Assembly: GCF_018449775.1 (NCBI RefSeq)
Contig: NZ_JAAVVB010000001.1
Span: forward strand, 806,001-870,000
Reading direction: 5' to 3'
Origin: Mucilaginibacter sp. dw_454
Lineage (GTDB): Bacteria; Bacteroidota; Bacteroidia; Sphingobacteriales; Sphingobacteriaceae
DNA: 64,000 bases
A program made the translations under genes and the position numbers. Shown here piece by piece: positions 22,249 through 31,474 of the stretch. Each line of letters starts with the position of its first letter. Position 1 is the stretch's first letter. The notes below the pieces were generated by a model. That model was not told the DNA's origin. It worked only from the letters and a program-made list of their open reading frames with translations, and ran no database searches.

Positions 22249-23871
22249 TTATGCGTAGCGTTCTTCTTTTAGTTTTTCGATAGCATCACTATTGATATAC
22301 TCATCGTAAGTCATCAGTTTATCGATGATACCGCCCGGAGTTAATTCAATAATGCGGGTAGCTACAGTTTGCACTAATTCGTGATCTCGTGAGGTGAATA
22401 AGATAGTGCCTCTAAAGTCTTTCATACCGTTGTTCAACGCGGTGATTGATTCCAGGTCAAGGTGGTTAGTAGGCTCGTCAAACATCAATAAATTGGCCGA
22501 CTGTAACATCATCCGGCTAAACATGCAACGCATTTTTTCACCGCCTGAAAGCACACTGCTTTTCTTCAACACTTCCTCGCCAGAGAATAACATACGACCA
22601 AGGAAACCACGGATAAACTGATCATCCTTTTCGCCCGGTGAATATTCGCGTAACCAATCAATCAGGTTATCTTCTTTACCGGCAAAGTACTCGGTGCTAT
22701 CGTTAGGGATATCAGCATAATTAATGGTAACACCCCATTTGAAATCGCCTTTAAAATCTTTATCACGGCCGGTTAAAATGTTATAGAAAGCGGTAGTGGC
22801 CAAACTGTTGTTTGAGATAACGGCAATTTTATCGCCTTTATTGACCATCAGGTTGATGTCTTTAAATAACACCTCGCCATTTAACGTTTTGCTCAAGCCC
22901 TCAATTTGCAGGATTTGATCTCCGGCTTCACGACCCAGGTTATTAAAGATAATACCAGGGTATTTACGATTTGATGGCTGAATCTCATCCAGATTGATCT
23001 TATCCAAAGCTTTTTTACGACTGGTTGCCTGTTTTGATTTAGACGCGTTGGCGCTAAATCTGCGAATGAATTCCTGCAACTCTTTAACCCGGTCTTCCGT
23101 CTTTTTATTCTGATCAGAACGTTGTTTCAAGGCTAATTGGCTTGACTCGTACCAGAACGTATAGTTACCGGTATAAATGGTCATTTTACCAAAATCAATA
23201 TCTACTACGTGCGTGCAAACGGTATCCAGGAAGTGCCTGTCGTGCGATACTACCAATACAATGGCTTCGTATCCCGCCAGGAAATCCTCCAACCAGCTTA
23301 CGGTGTGGATGTCCAAATCGTTGGTAGGCTCATCCAGGATCAAGATATCAGGATTACCAAAAAGTGCCTGTGCTAATAACACACGTACTTTTTGCGTATT
23401 GTCTAAGTCTTTTACCAGTTGATAATGAAATTCTTCTTTAATGCCCAGGTTGCTTAATAGGGTAGCGGCATTACTCTCGGCATTCCATCCATCCATTTCG
23501 GCAAACAAGTTTTCCAGTTCGCCGGCACGCTCGCCATCGGCATCCGAAAAATCTTCTTTCAGGTAGATAGCGTCTTTTTCTTTCATCACCGCATACATCT
23601 CTTTGTGACCCATCATTACAGTTTCCAGAACTGTAAATTCGTCAAAAGCATAGTGGTTTTGGCTTAATACGGCCATACGCTCACCGGGAGTAAAACTCAC
23701 AGTTCCGCTGGTTTGGTCAACCTCGCCCGAAAGGATTTTTAAAAATGTCGATTTACCCGCACCATTGGCGCCAATAATGCCATAGCAATTACCCTGGGTA
23801 AATTTTAAGTTAACATCTTCGAATAAAGTACGCTTACCGTAGCGTAAAGTTAGATTTGATACATTAATCAT
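22249..23871 (-). CDS. ABC-F family ATPase with one degenerate ATP site
   Basis: 540 residues with two ABC domains and no membrane part, as in ribosome-associated ABC-F translation factors. Domain 1 has Walker A GANGAGKST (34-42), Walker B ILILDEPTND and switch SHDRH, but its signature is LDNTQ (156-160) instead of LSGGQ. Domain 2 keeps signature LSGGE (441-445) and Walker B (LLMFDEPTNH). Its Walker A has become SNNSLATT (353-360) without the Lys, and its switch His is Arg (TSRDHE). The linker at 240-300 is the charged ABC-F P-site-tRNA interaction motif region. It therefore likely has one working composite ATP site. Confidence 0.9.
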   Translation of the reverse strand: MINVSNLTLRYGKRTLFEDVNLKFTQGNCYGIIGANGAGKSTFLKILSGEVDQTSGTVSFTPGERMAVLSQNHYAFDEFTVLETVMMGHKEMYAVMKEKDAIYLKEDFSDADGERAGELENLFAEMDGWNAESNAATLLSNLGIKEEFHYQLVKDLDNTQKVRVLLAQALFGNPDILILDEPTNDLDIHTVSWLEDFLAGYEAIVLVVSHDRHFLDTVCTHVVDIDFGKMTIYTGNYTFWYESSQLALKQRSDQNKKTEDRVKELQEFIRRFSANASKSKQATSRKKALDKINLDEIQPSNRKYPGIIFNNLGREAGDQILQIEGLSKTLNGEVLFKDINLMVNKGDKIAVISNNSLATTAFYNILTGRDKDFKGDFKWGVTINYADIPNDSTEYFAGKEDNLIDWLREYSPGEKDDQFIRGFLGRMLFSGEEVLKKSSVLSGGEKMRCMFSRMMLQSANLLMFDEPTNHLDLESITALNNGMKDFRGTILFTSRDHELVQTVATRIIELTPGGIIDKLMTYDEYINSDAIEKLKEERYA

Positions 23872-23891
23872 GCGGCACCTGTAATTTGCTG

Positions 23892-23899
23892 CAAAGGTA
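23892..23899 (-). promoter_or_regulatory. -7 box of the ABC-F gene
   Basis: TACCTTTG on the minus strand, an exact TAnnTTTG match, 20 bp before the ATG at 23871. The -33 element is weak (TTC). Confidence 0.5.
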
Positions 23900-23952
23900 C
23901 GGTTTTTTGGGTTATTAGAAGTTGAAGATTAGCGATTAGTTAAGAAAGATTA

Positions 23953-24354
23953 CTAATTGCTGCTCAACAAGGAGGCCAGGCTCTCCGCCTCATGATTTGC
24001 CAGCTTTTGGAGCGGGCCAGACACCATCATTTTCATCATCATGTTCAATTCTGCATCTATGGTAAAAATAACGTCTGTAGCGTCGCCATTTACTTCAAGC
24101 GACCAGTTAAGTTGGATAGGGAATGGGGGATTGTTAACCGCCAGGATATTGACGGCTTTGTTCTCAATACGTTCGGCTATTTGCAAAGATAATTTAATGG
24201 TGTTTTGTACCATAAAACTGGCGTCGTTATAAGTAGCCGCCCAGTCCTGCACACTATCGGGCATAAGCTGCCCATGATTGTTAAAATCGGCCAGAAATTG
24301 ATAAACATCGCTTACCGGCCGATTTACAGATATTTTACTTTCAAAAATTGCCAT
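23953..24354 (-). CDS. SRPBCC (START-like) superfamily protein
   Basis: 133 residues. The pattern FESKISVNRPVSDVYQFLAD at the N-terminus, central beta strands and a long C-terminal helix (MMVSGPLQKLANHEAESLAS) form the helix-grip fold of SRPBCC proteins (CoxG / polyketide-cyclase-like). These bind hydrophobic ligands. A Met-rich run (MMMKMM) precedes the last helix. The start is only 3 bp after the stop of pyrE on the same strand, so it is co-transcribed with pyrimidine synthesis; ligand unknown. Confidence 0.75.
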   Translation of the reverse strand: MAIFESKISVNRPVSDVYQFLADFNNHGQLMPDSVQDWAATYNDASFMVQNTIKLSLQIAERIENKAVNILAVNNPPFPIQLNWSLEVNGDATDVIFTIDAELNMMMKMMVSGPLQKLANHEAESLASLLSSN

Positions 24355-24357
24355 TTG

Positions 24358-25011
24358 TTATTGGGTCGCTTCTGCACCCCAGGTTGATGGGCTTTCGCGC
24401 CATTCTCTTAACAGCTCCACATCTTTACGAGAGATGTATTGATGTTCCTCGGCATAGCTAATCAATGCTGAATAATTTGAAAGGGTGATAAACGGACAAT
24501 TAGCTGCCTTGAAATTTTCTGTAGCCAGATCAAATCCATAGCTAAATATAGCTGCCAAACCTGCTACATCATAGCCTGCCTCGCGTAGTGCGGCTACGGC
24601 TTGTAAGCTACTGCCACCGGTTGATATAAGATCTTCAATAACTACGACACGCTTGCCGGTCAATATATCGCCTTCAATCATATTACCGCGGCCGTGTTCT
24701 TTTGGTTTTGAGCGCACATAGATAAAAGGCAACCCCAATTCTTGTGCTACCAATGCACCTTGGGGTATACCTGCAGTTGCAACGCCTGCAATGCAACCTA
24801 CAGAGCCAAACTTTTCTTGTATAGCCTTTGTTAGTTGTTGACGTATATATGTACGTATAGGGGGGTGTGACAGCGTAATACGGTTATCGCAGTAAATAGG
24901 CGATTTCCAGCCTGAGGCCCAAGTAAAAGGATTAGTAGGTTGTAATTTAATTGCTTTTATTTGCAATAAAAATTCCGCTACCTGTTGTTCGGTTTCAGTA
25001 GTATTAAACAT
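24358..25011 (-). CDS. pyrE: Orotate phosphoribosyltransferase
   Basis: 217 residues. Makes orotidine 5'-phosphate from orotate and PRPP, the fifth step of pyrimidine synthesis. The PRPP-binding motif VVVIEDLISTGGSSL lies at about 122-136 and the flexible catalytic loop RSKPKEHGRGNMIEG at 100-114 (Lys102, Lys104, His106). Full length. Its ATG shares two bases with that of the divergent Nudix gene (CATG at 25009-25012). A consensus -7 box (TATTTTTG) lies just 4 bp upstream, so the mRNA may be nearly leaderless. It is followed 3 bp later by an SRPBCC gene. Confidence 0.93.
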   Translation of the reverse strand: MFNTTETEQQVAEFLLQIKAIKLQPTNPFTWASGWKSPIYCDNRITLSHPPIRTYIRQQLTKAIQEKFGSVGCIAGVATAGIPQGALVAQELGLPFIYVRSKPKEHGRGNMIEGDILTGKRVVVIEDLISTGGSSLQAVAALREAGYDVAGLAAIFSYGFDLATENFKAANCPFITLSNYSALISYAEEHQYISRKDVELLREWRESPSTWGAEATQ

Positions 25012-25648
25012 GGCTCAAAAATACAGAATTTATATTAACCAGAAAGTTATCTTATTAACAGAATCTGCACCAAAGCAAATTGAGGCGTATCAAGTCATTG
25101 ATAAACAGAGCTTTGATTTGAAAATAATTTATACCTGGGTGCTGGCTCATAAAAACGACTTGTTTTATGTTCTATGCCCGGATGCCAAAGCTTTTTTAAA
25201 ACAGATCAAGGAAAGTGTAAAGGTTATCAAGGCTGCAGGCGGGTTAGTCAAGAATGAAAGCAAAGACCTGCTTTTTATTTACCGCAACGATAAATGGGAT
25301 TTACCTAAAGGTAAAATTGAAAAAGGAGAGACGGTTAAAGAAGCAGCTGTGCGTGAGGTGGAAGAGGAATGCAATATAACCATTAGCGAGCGCGGCGATA
25401 GAATCTGCAAAACCTACCATGTTTATATCTACAAAGACGAGATTGTATTAAAGAAAACGTATTGGTATAAAATGAAAGCTAAGGGCCAGCAAAAGTTAAA
25501 ACCTCAGAAAGAGGAGGGGATAACCGACGTACGCTGGTTCAAACCCAATGATATCGACGCGATATTGGCCAATACTTTTCCATCTATTTTAGATGTGCTG
25601 CACGAGATGGATCTGATTATAGATAAGCCAGCGCTTCTTTCGGAATAA
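25010..25648 (+). CDS. Nudix hydrolase
   Basis: 212 residues. The N-terminal 75 residues form a mixed domain of no clear family. From about 76 comes a Nudix fold with box G101-x5-E107-x7-REVEEE (R115-E120); the usual Gly near the end is replaced by Asn122. Nudix enzymes hydrolyse nucleoside diphosphates linked to other groups; the W-DLPKGK prelude before the box resembles diadenosine- or diphosphoinositol-polyphosphate hydrolases, but the substrate is uncertain. It starts with an ATG overlapping that of pyrE, and its 3' end overlaps convergent coaD by 32 bp. Confidence 0.85.
   Translation: MAQKYRIYINQKVILLTESAPKQIEAYQVIDKQSFDLKIIYTWVLAHKNDLFYVLCPDAKAFLKQIKESVKVIKAAGGLVKNESKDLLFIYRNDKWDLPKGKIEKGETVKEAAVREVEEECNITISERGDRICKTYHVYIYKDEIVLKKTYWYKMKAKGQQKLKPQKEEGITDVRWFKPNDIDAILANTFPSILDVLHEMDLIIDKPALLSE
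25016..25023 (-). promoter_or_regulatory. -7 box of pyrE lying inside the Nudix coding region
   Basis: TATTTTTG on the minus strand (exact TAnnTTTG), with TTTC 19 bp further upstream. It ends 4 bp before the pyrE ATG at 25011. Confidence 0.5.
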
Positions 25649-26078
25649 ACTGCGTTACATCGCCGCCATAACGCAAAATTTCGCGTACAATGGTTGAACT
25701 GATGGATGAATAACCGGGTTTGCTTACTATAAATATACTTTCAATATCCGGCGCCAGGGAGTGATTCATTTGTGCGATAGCTTTTTCATACTCAAAATCA
25801 GATACCGTACGGATACCACGCACCATATAAGCGGCCCCGATGCTTTTACTGAAATCCACAGTTAACCCTTCGTAGGCAACAATATGGATCTTGGGTTCGG
25901 TTTCAAAGACTGCTCTAAGCATCTGCTCGCGCTTATCTACAGGTAAAAATCCGGGTTTAGTGCTGTTATGGCCAATGCCGATGTATAGCTTATCAAATAA
26001 ACCGACAGATCTTTTAACAATGTCAACATGAGCTTTCGTTACCGGATCAAATGATCCCGGGAAAAGTGCTATCTTCAT
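25617..26078 (-). CDS. coaD: Phosphopantetheine adenylyltransferase
   Basis: 153 residues, the normal CoaD length. Transfers AMP from ATP to 4'-phosphopantetheine in coenzyme A synthesis. The nucleotidyltransferase motif is PGSFDPVTKAHVDI (Ser9, Thr14, His17), and the second signature YSSISSTIVRE is at the C-terminal end. It is the last gene of the minus-strand cluster DUF3822-rsmD-lipoprotein-coaD; rsmD and coaD are often neighbours in bacteria. Confidence 0.95.
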   Translation of the reverse strand: MKIALFPGSFDPVTKAHVDIVKRSVGLFDKLYIGIGHNSTKPGFLPVDKREQMLRAVFETEPKIHIVAYEGLTVDFSKSIGAAYMVRGIRTVSDFEYEKAIAQMNHSLAPDIESIFIVSKPGYSSISSTIVREILRYGGDVTQFIPKEALAYL

Positions 26079-26123
26079 GAGCTACTGATATTTTAAGTAA
26101 AGATAAGTTTAACCAGGTTATCT

Positions 26124-27131
26124 CTATTTTAATTTTTGGATAAATCCGTAATGGCGCGGGCTTGACTTTCCGTCAGGCATTTGGTTGTAAGCCTCATACA
26201 TAATATACTGGTTGTTTTGGTCAATCCCATTAAATATAGTACCTATAGCTTGTTGCATGGCGTCATTCTCGGCTTTCAAAGCGGCAGTATCTTCTAATTT
26301 AATGGTCGATCTGTACTTAATAACAGGATAAATTCCCTCATGACCGACTTCTTCAATAACCTGCGGACTAATCGAGAATATCTGCGGCTCGGTTTTTACC
26401 TGCTTAACTATAATAGGTAATTGGTAAGTGGCGTTGGCTACATCAATGGTGGTTGAAAAGAATATCTTCATTTGCGATACGTTCCGGTAAGAAAAATAAG
26501 TACCGCCCGGGCTTACCAATTGTGAGGTTATGATCATCAGGTTGGTGGCGTCAACGAGGCTGCCTTTAGCATGCAGTTCCTGAGCTTCTTTATAATAATC
26601 CTCGGCTGTTTTGCCCATAATGCTGTAATCGCCCATTTGAAGGATAGCTACCTTCCAATCGTTACCATATTTTCCATAAACTGCGAATATCAAACCGTTG
26701 ATGGTTAAGCCTTTTGTAACCATTAGCGAAGTATACATTTCATCATTGCTAACACGGAAACCAATATTGTAATCATTAACGCTTCCTTTATCAGATTTGA
26801 TTGAATCTTCCGATTTTTTCGCCATCCCTTTGGTGTAATACTCATCTAGCAATTCGAAACTTTTTGCGGGGTAGCGTTTGCTGCAACGGGTTACTATAGT
26901 GTCTATCTGGCTGCCGGCATTTTTAAGTAACTCGGGCGACATGAGGTCTTTAACAGCCTGTACATTGCCGGTGGTTATGCCCTCAAATAATTTTTTATTT
27001 ACCTCGGCTATTTGTTGGCGAATATCTTTATCAATCTGATCGTTGGCTTTGGTGCCCTTACTGTTGGTGCAGCTCTGCAATCCAACTGTAAAACAAACTG
27101 CAACTAATAAGTATAAAATGCTCTTTCTCAT
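26124..27131 (-). CDS. Lipoprotein of unknown function between rsmD and coaD
   Basis: 335 residues from the ATG at 27131 (MRKSILYLLVAVCFTVGLQSCTNSK, lipobox LQSC, lipidated Cys21); the ATG at 27179 adds a His-rich leader before the signal and is rejected. The mature part has a helical first half (LFEGITTGNVQAVKDLMSPE) resembling a SnoaL/NTF2-like cystatin fold. It then has a TPR-like helical pair (AEDYYKEAQELHAKGSLVDA). No firm family. It begins 13 bp after rsmD. Confidence 0.7.
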   Translation of the reverse strand: MRKSILYLLVAVCFTVGLQSCTNSKGTKANDQIDKDIRQQIAEVNKKLFEGITTGNVQAVKDLMSPELLKNAGSQIDTIVTRCSKRYPAKSFELLDEYYTKGMAKKSEDSIKSDKGSVNDYNIGFRVSNDEMYTSLMVTKGLTINGLIFAVYGKYGNDWKVAILQMGDYSIMGKTAEDYYKEAQELHAKGSLVDATNLMIITSQLVSPGGTYFSYRNVSQMKIFFSTTIDVANATYQLPIIVKQVKTEPQIFSISPQVIEEVGHEGIYPVIKYRSTIKLEDTAALKAENDAMQQAIGTIFNGIDQNNQYIMYEAYNQMPDGKSSPRHYGFIQKLK

Positions 27132-27144
27132 GGTATGGTGATAG

Positions 27145-27678
27145 CTAATTCTTAAAGAATGAAAATGATGAATGCCCATATTTACGCTGCTCTGTAAATG
27201 CGGGATGATTACTTAGATTTTGCATAGACTGATGCTCTACAATTAATAAACCATCGGGCTGTAGCAGTTCTTTATCAAATATGATCTTTGGGATCTCAGG
27301 GATCTGGTTCAGATCGTAAGGCGGATCAGCAAAGATCAAGTCGTATTTTTCTGTTTCCAGTTGCAGATATTTAAAAATATCGGCCTTATAGGTTTTTATC
27401 TGGTCAAATCCGTGCTGGCGCGAGGTATCTTTAATGTAATTGATGCAATGGATACTTCGGTCGACACTGATTACCTGCTTTGCACCACGCGATGCAAACT
27501 CATAACTAATATTACCCGTACCGCAAAACAGATCCAGCACATCAATATTATCAAATTCGATTTGGTTTTGCAGGATGTTAAACAGGGCCTCTTTAGCCAG
27601 ATCTGTAGTAGGGCGTACCGGTAAATTATTAGGCGGATTAAGTCGTAACCCTTTTAAACTGCCTCCGATGATCCGCAT
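27145..27678 (-). CDS. rsmD: 16S rRNA (guanine(966)-N2)-methyltransferase
   Basis: 177 residues. S-adenosylmethionine-dependent methylation of G966 in 16S rRNA. N-terminal MRIIGGSLKGLRL, SAM-binding loop DLFCGTGNISYEFASRGA, and catalytic FADPPYD (the N4/N2-type DPPY motif). Full length. Its first 25 bp overlap the end of the DUF3822 gene. Confidence 0.93.
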   Translation of the reverse strand: MRIIGGSLKGLRLNPPNNLPVRPTTDLAKEALFNILQNQIEFDNIDVLDLFCGTGNISYEFASRGAKQVISVDRSIHCINYIKDTSRQHGFDQIKTYKADIFKYLQLETEKYDLIFADPPYDLNQIPEIPKIIFDKELLQPDGLLIVEHQSMQNLSNHPAFTEQRKYGHSSFSFFKN

Positions 27679-28466
27679 AATGACAAAGCCGTTAAAGTTA
27701 AAACTTGCTGCGCGTCAATTTGTGTCGGCAGGTTTAACAATTGCGGGTTAAAGTAGCTAATATTAGGGTAAAACTGCTCCAGGCGGGTAGTATACTTATC
27801 GCCGGCTTTAAGGTTACCACTTAATTTTAGATTGATATCGGCAGATTGCAAACCCAGTTCATCTAGTACGAACGAAACATAATAAGCCAGGTCGTCTTCA
27901 GTTTCGTAATTAAAGTTATTGTAGAAACGGATAGCGCCGTTTTTTAAATATAGAAATTCGGCTTTACTATTTTCAGCATGAACGTGTACCGTCTGGCTGG
28001 TAGGGTTATCCTGTGAGGCTGCAATGATCCAACCTTTATTCTGATAAACCGCGTTGTCAAAATCGAAACGTTGTACAGCAGCAGCAACCTTCTCATTAAT
28101 CTTATAAATAATAAAGTTTTGGCTATCTATAGGTTGAGCCAGCACACGTTCGTCGGCTTTAACATCCAGCAAACGTGCATAGTTAGCAACCTGATCTTTA
28201 TTAAACAGTGCGGCAGGTACCAGTGTAAAGCCATTTGATGGTAAACCAATCACCACTTTTTTATAAGTAGCGGTCAATTCTTCGGCTAACTCCTGTGGCT
28301 CTGCAAGTTCGGCCAGGTTACAATTAGTATCCCAGGCAATTAAGTCTTTCTTGTAGGTGATAGCGTAGGAGAACGACTTTTCGTCTACTTGTATCAACAA
28401 CGTATAGTAGTAGGCCTGGTTAAGGTTAAACGACGGATCGCGGAAAGTGTAAATTTGTTCGCTCAT
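27654..28466 (-). CDS. DUF3822 family protein
   Basis: 270 residues from the ATG at 28466 (MSEQIYTFRDPSFNLNQA). The frame is open 47 codons further but that part looks non-coding and crosses the promoter. DUF3822 proteins have an actin/Hsp70-like ATPase fold and are almost restricted to Bacteroidota; the biochemical role is not known. Motifs visible include the strand-rich start YYYTLLIQVDEKSFSYAI and the C-terminal NLKLSGNLKAGDKYTTRLEQ. It heads the operon with rsmD. Confidence 0.85.
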   Translation of the reverse strand: MSEQIYTFRDPSFNLNQAYYYTLLIQVDEKSFSYAITYKKDLIAWDTNCNLAELAEPQELAEELTATYKKVVIGLPSNGFTLVPAALFNKDQVANYARLLDVKADERVLAQPIDSQNFIIYKINEKVAAAVQRFDFDNAVYQNKGWIIAASQDNPTSQTVHVHAENSKAEFLYLKNGAIRFYNNFNYETEDDLAYYVSFVLDELGLQSADINLKLSGNLKAGDKYTTRLEQFYPNISYFNPQLLNLPTQIDAQQVLTLTALSLCGSSEAV

Positions 28467-28474
28467 GCTGTTAA

Positions 28475-28482
28475 CAAAAGTA
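28475..28482 (-). promoter_or_regulatory. -7 box of the DUF3822-rsmD-coaD operon
   Basis: TACTTTTG on the minus strand, exact consensus, only 8 bp before the ATG at 28466. The transcript would have almost no leader. The -33 element is weak (CTTT at 18 bp). Confidence 0.55.
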
Positions 28483-28526
28483 ATATTTTTTGAATTAGTT
28501 AAAGTAGTTATAAGCATTTTTGCAAA

Positions 28527-29957
28527 GTGTCCGATACAGATCAAATCAGAAAAGCTTTTCCGCACGAACCTACTGCACAACAGCAACAACTGTTTGGCCT
28601 GCTGCACAATTTTTTATTGACAGACGAAGGCGACGAATGTTTTATTTTGAGGGGCTATGCCGGTACCGGTAAAACCACCATTGTAGGCGCATTAGTTAAA
28701 GCTTTACGAACTTACAATTTCAAATCTGTATTACTGGCGCCAACCGGCAGGGCCGCAAAGGTAATAACCAGTTACTCTGGCCGCAAAGCATTTACCATCC
28801 ACAAACGTATCTACCGAAAAAAAACAGCTTTAGATGTGGAGGGCGAATTTATGATAGCCGATAATATAGCTGCCAACACACTTTTTATTGTGGATGAGGC
28901 ATCTATGATATCCGACACGCCAAGTGGCCATAGCCGCCATACTTTGTTGTATGATTTAGTGCGCTTTGTTTACAATCAAAAAAACTGCAAGCTCATGCTG
29001 GTAGGCGATACTGCACAGCTACCACCTGTTGGCTCGGATGATAGCCCGGCTTTAAATCCGCAGGTGATGAAGGGCGACTACGGCCTGGAAGTATTCAGTT
29101 TTGAGTTAACTGATGTTTTAAGGCAGCAGAAAGACTCTGGTATATTATTTAATGCTACTAATGTTCGTGATATCATCCGTCAACAATTAGAAGTTATTCC
29201 GCAAATTGTTACCAAAGGATATAAGGATGTTTTCAGGATGACCGGCGAACGCCTGGAGGAAGGATTGGAATACGCCTATAATAAATATGGTAATGAGAAC
29301 ACGCTGGTGATTTGTCGCTCTAACAAAAATGCTAATCTCTATAATAAACAGATACGGGCGCGATTGCTTTGGCGCGAGGAAGAATTAACTGGTGGAGACC
29401 AACTGATGGTGGTTAAAAACAATTACTTCTGGCTGCAGGATCAGCAGGAAAATAGTACATCGTTTATTGCCAATGGCGATATTGCCAAAGTACGTAAGGT
29501 GCGTAGGATAGAGGATATGTACGGTTTTAGGTTTGCCGATGTGCAGCTGGAGTTTACAGATTATGCCGAGGACCCGATATTAGATTGTAAGGTTTTACTG
29601 GATACACTTTATACCGAATCTCCGGCTTTAACGCAGGATGATCAGAAACGTTTCTATTTGGAGGTGATGAAAGATTACGATCATATCCCCAACAAGCGCT
29701 TGAAGCATCTGGAGCTTAAAACTAATCCGTACTATAACGCGCTACAGGTTAAATTTGCTTACGCGATAACCTGTCACAAAGCCCAGGGTGGTCAATGGGA
29801 TGCTGTTTTTGTAGACCAGGGATTTTTGACCGACGAAATGGTAAATACTGATTTTCTGCGATGGTTCTACACGGCGTGTACGCGTGCTACTAAAGAGTTG
29901 TTTTTGGTGAATTTTAATGACAAGTTTTATGGTGGCCCGGTGGATAGGCCATTTTAG
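28527..29957 (+). CDS. ATP-dependent DNA helicase, RecD/Pif1-like (superfamily 1B)
   Basis: 476 residues with a GTG start at 28527. Walker A GYAGTGKTT (about 45-53), motif Ia LLAPTGRAAKV, Walker B/DEAD-equivalent IVDEASM, motif III LVGDTAQLPPVG, motif V/VI AYAITCHKAQGGQWDAVFVD and YTACTRAT. This set is that of RecD2/Pif1-type 5'-3' helicases; the second half contains an SH3-like insertion. It is divergent from DUF3822 (60 bp between starts) and its stop overlaps the convergent sensor kinase by 4 bp. Confidence 0.9.
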   Translation: MSDTDQIRKAFPHEPTAQQQQLFGLLHNFLLTDEGDECFILRGYAGTGKTTIVGALVKALRTYNFKSVLLAPTGRAAKVITSYSGRKAFTIHKRIYRKKTALDVEGEFMIADNIAANTLFIVDEASMISDTPSGHSRHTLLYDLVRFVYNQKNCKLMLVGDTAQLPPVGSDDSPALNPQVMKGDYGLEVFSFELTDVLRQQKDSGILFNATNVRDIIRQQLEVIPQIVTKGYKDVFRMTGERLEEGLEYAYNKYGNENTLVICRSNKNANLYNKQIRARLLWREEELTGGDQLMVVKNNYFWLQDQQENSTSFIANGDIAKVRKVRRIEDMYGFRFADVQLEFTDYAEDPILDCKVLLDTLYTESPALTQDDQKRFYLEVMKDYDHIPNKRLKHLELKTNPYYNALQVKFAYAITCHKAQGGQWDAVFVDQGFLTDEMVNTDFLRWFYTACTRATKELFLVNFNDKFYGGPVDRPF

Positions 29958-31279
29958 ACGCTCACCGGCAGCTGAATAGTAAACGTAGTGCCTTTACCTT
30001 CAATACTCCCCACACTTATTTGGCCTTTATGGCTCTCAATGATCTGCTTAACGATACTTAATCCTAGTCCGGTTGATTTTTCGCCCTTTAAGCCCGTACG
30101 GCCGGCTATACTGAAACGCTCGAAAATATGCGGCAGCATATCCTGTGGGATACCAAGGCCATGATCTTTAACTTCAAGAATGATCAGGCTATCTTTTTGG
30201 TTCAAATGCAATTCGACATTGTCTGTATCCTTCGAAAATTTCAGTGCGTTACTAATCAGGTTGTCCATTACGCGGGTAAATTTCGCTTTGTTTAGCTGCG
30301 CACTTAGTGGATTTACTGAACTGATGAGCACCACATTAAACCTGTTTTGGACCTTCCAGGCGTCTATGATACTTTTGAGATATTGATTAAGCTCAGTCTT
30401 TTGCGTCTCAATAACGTTGATGTTTTCATTTTTGGCGGCTTCCAGCAGATCGTCCAGGATACCGCGGGCCTTTGAGCATGATTCTTTGATCATGTTTACA
30501 TTGTCTTGTGTATCAGCATTAAGTTCCTCCAATTCCATCATCATCGCAATAGATTCTACCGCACCAATAGGATTTCGTAAGTCGTGCGCTACCATACCCA
30601 GTACCTGATTCTTAAACTCGCCTGCCTTTTCAATCTCAATATTTTTACTGCGGATCTCGATGATCTGCTGATAATAGCTGGCTTTGTAAGAAAAGAAGTA
30701 CCTGGATATCAAATAAAAACCTGCCAGTAATACTATGGATATTAATTGGTCATATAGCATGCTGGTTGGGTCGGCATGCGCATATAATAACAGGGCCGTA
30801 TAACTAACTTCAGTCAATATCAGCAGCAAAATCACCTCGTCATACTCAAACACGCACATTACCGATATCACACATAAAGCTATAAGGTAAACAGTTAATG
30901 CATTGCGTGGGTCGGATGTGGCAATGAAACTGGAATACATCCCACACAAAATAATATATAGCGCAAATACAAACGTAAAGAGCAGCATTACTGTATCGGC
31001 TTTCTTGGTTTTCCTGATCTGCGTTAGCAATAATTGCGCTATCAAATAAAATATAGGGGTAACAATAATGTAGATCCAGTTAGTGAAATCAAACTCCGGG
31101 AAATTTTGCGCTTTGGTAATGCTAATGGGCAATGACCACATCAAAATGCGCAATGCTGCATTGATCACAAAGAAAATAATGGCGCAGTTACGGATAGACT
31201 GCAGGTTCTGTAACGTATAATAATTACGGAATGAGGTACGGTATTTCCCCGGTATACTTTTAAAATAATGGGTATCCAA
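29954..31279 (-). CDS. Membrane sensor histidine kinase
   Basis: 441 residues. The first 200 contain about six membrane helices and no large periplasmic loop, so it may sense a membrane or intracellular signal. Then comes a coiled-coil linker, HisKA with His232 (MVAHDLRNP), N box LISNALKF, G1 KDHGLGIP, F box and G2 STGLGLSIVKQI. All residues for autophosphorylation are present. No response regulator gene is adjacent, so it is an orphan kinase in this window. Confidence 0.92.
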   Translation of the reverse strand: MDTHYFKSIPGKYRTSFRNYYTLQNLQSIRNCAIIFFVINAALRILMWSLPISITKAQNFPEFDFTNWIYIIVTPIFYLIAQLLLTQIRKTKKADTVMLLFTFVFALYIILCGMYSSFIATSDPRNALTVYLIALCVISVMCVFEYDEVILLLILTEVSYTALLLYAHADPTSMLYDQLISIVLLAGFYLISRYFFSYKASYYQQIIEIRSKNIEIEKAGEFKNQVLGMVAHDLRNPIGAVESIAMMMELEELNADTQDNVNMIKESCSKARGILDDLLEAAKNENINVIETQKTELNQYLKSIIDAWKVQNRFNVVLISSVNPLSAQLNKAKFTRVMDNLISNALKFSKDTDNVELHLNQKDSLIILEVKDHGLGIPQDMLPHIFERFSIAGRTGLKGEKSTGLGLSIVKQIIESHKGQISVGSIEGKGTTFTIQLPVSV

Positions 31280-31474
31280 TGTTATTTAAATTAAGGATAC
31301 TCAAAAATATCAAATTTTGGTCATGATTAGTTTTTCAACACCTTTTTTAGTGTGCTTTGTTACAAAAAGGCAGTAACTATCTGCCTGTACTTGACAAAAA
31401 GACATACTAAATTAAATAGCAATGCCATAATTTCATAATATGCACTGTGGCAAGTGTTTTGACTAAAGTGACTT

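Noticed and set aside
31280..31474. CIRCE/HrcA operator before clpB
   Set aside because: No TTAGCACTC-N9-GAGTGCTAA dyad present in the gap.
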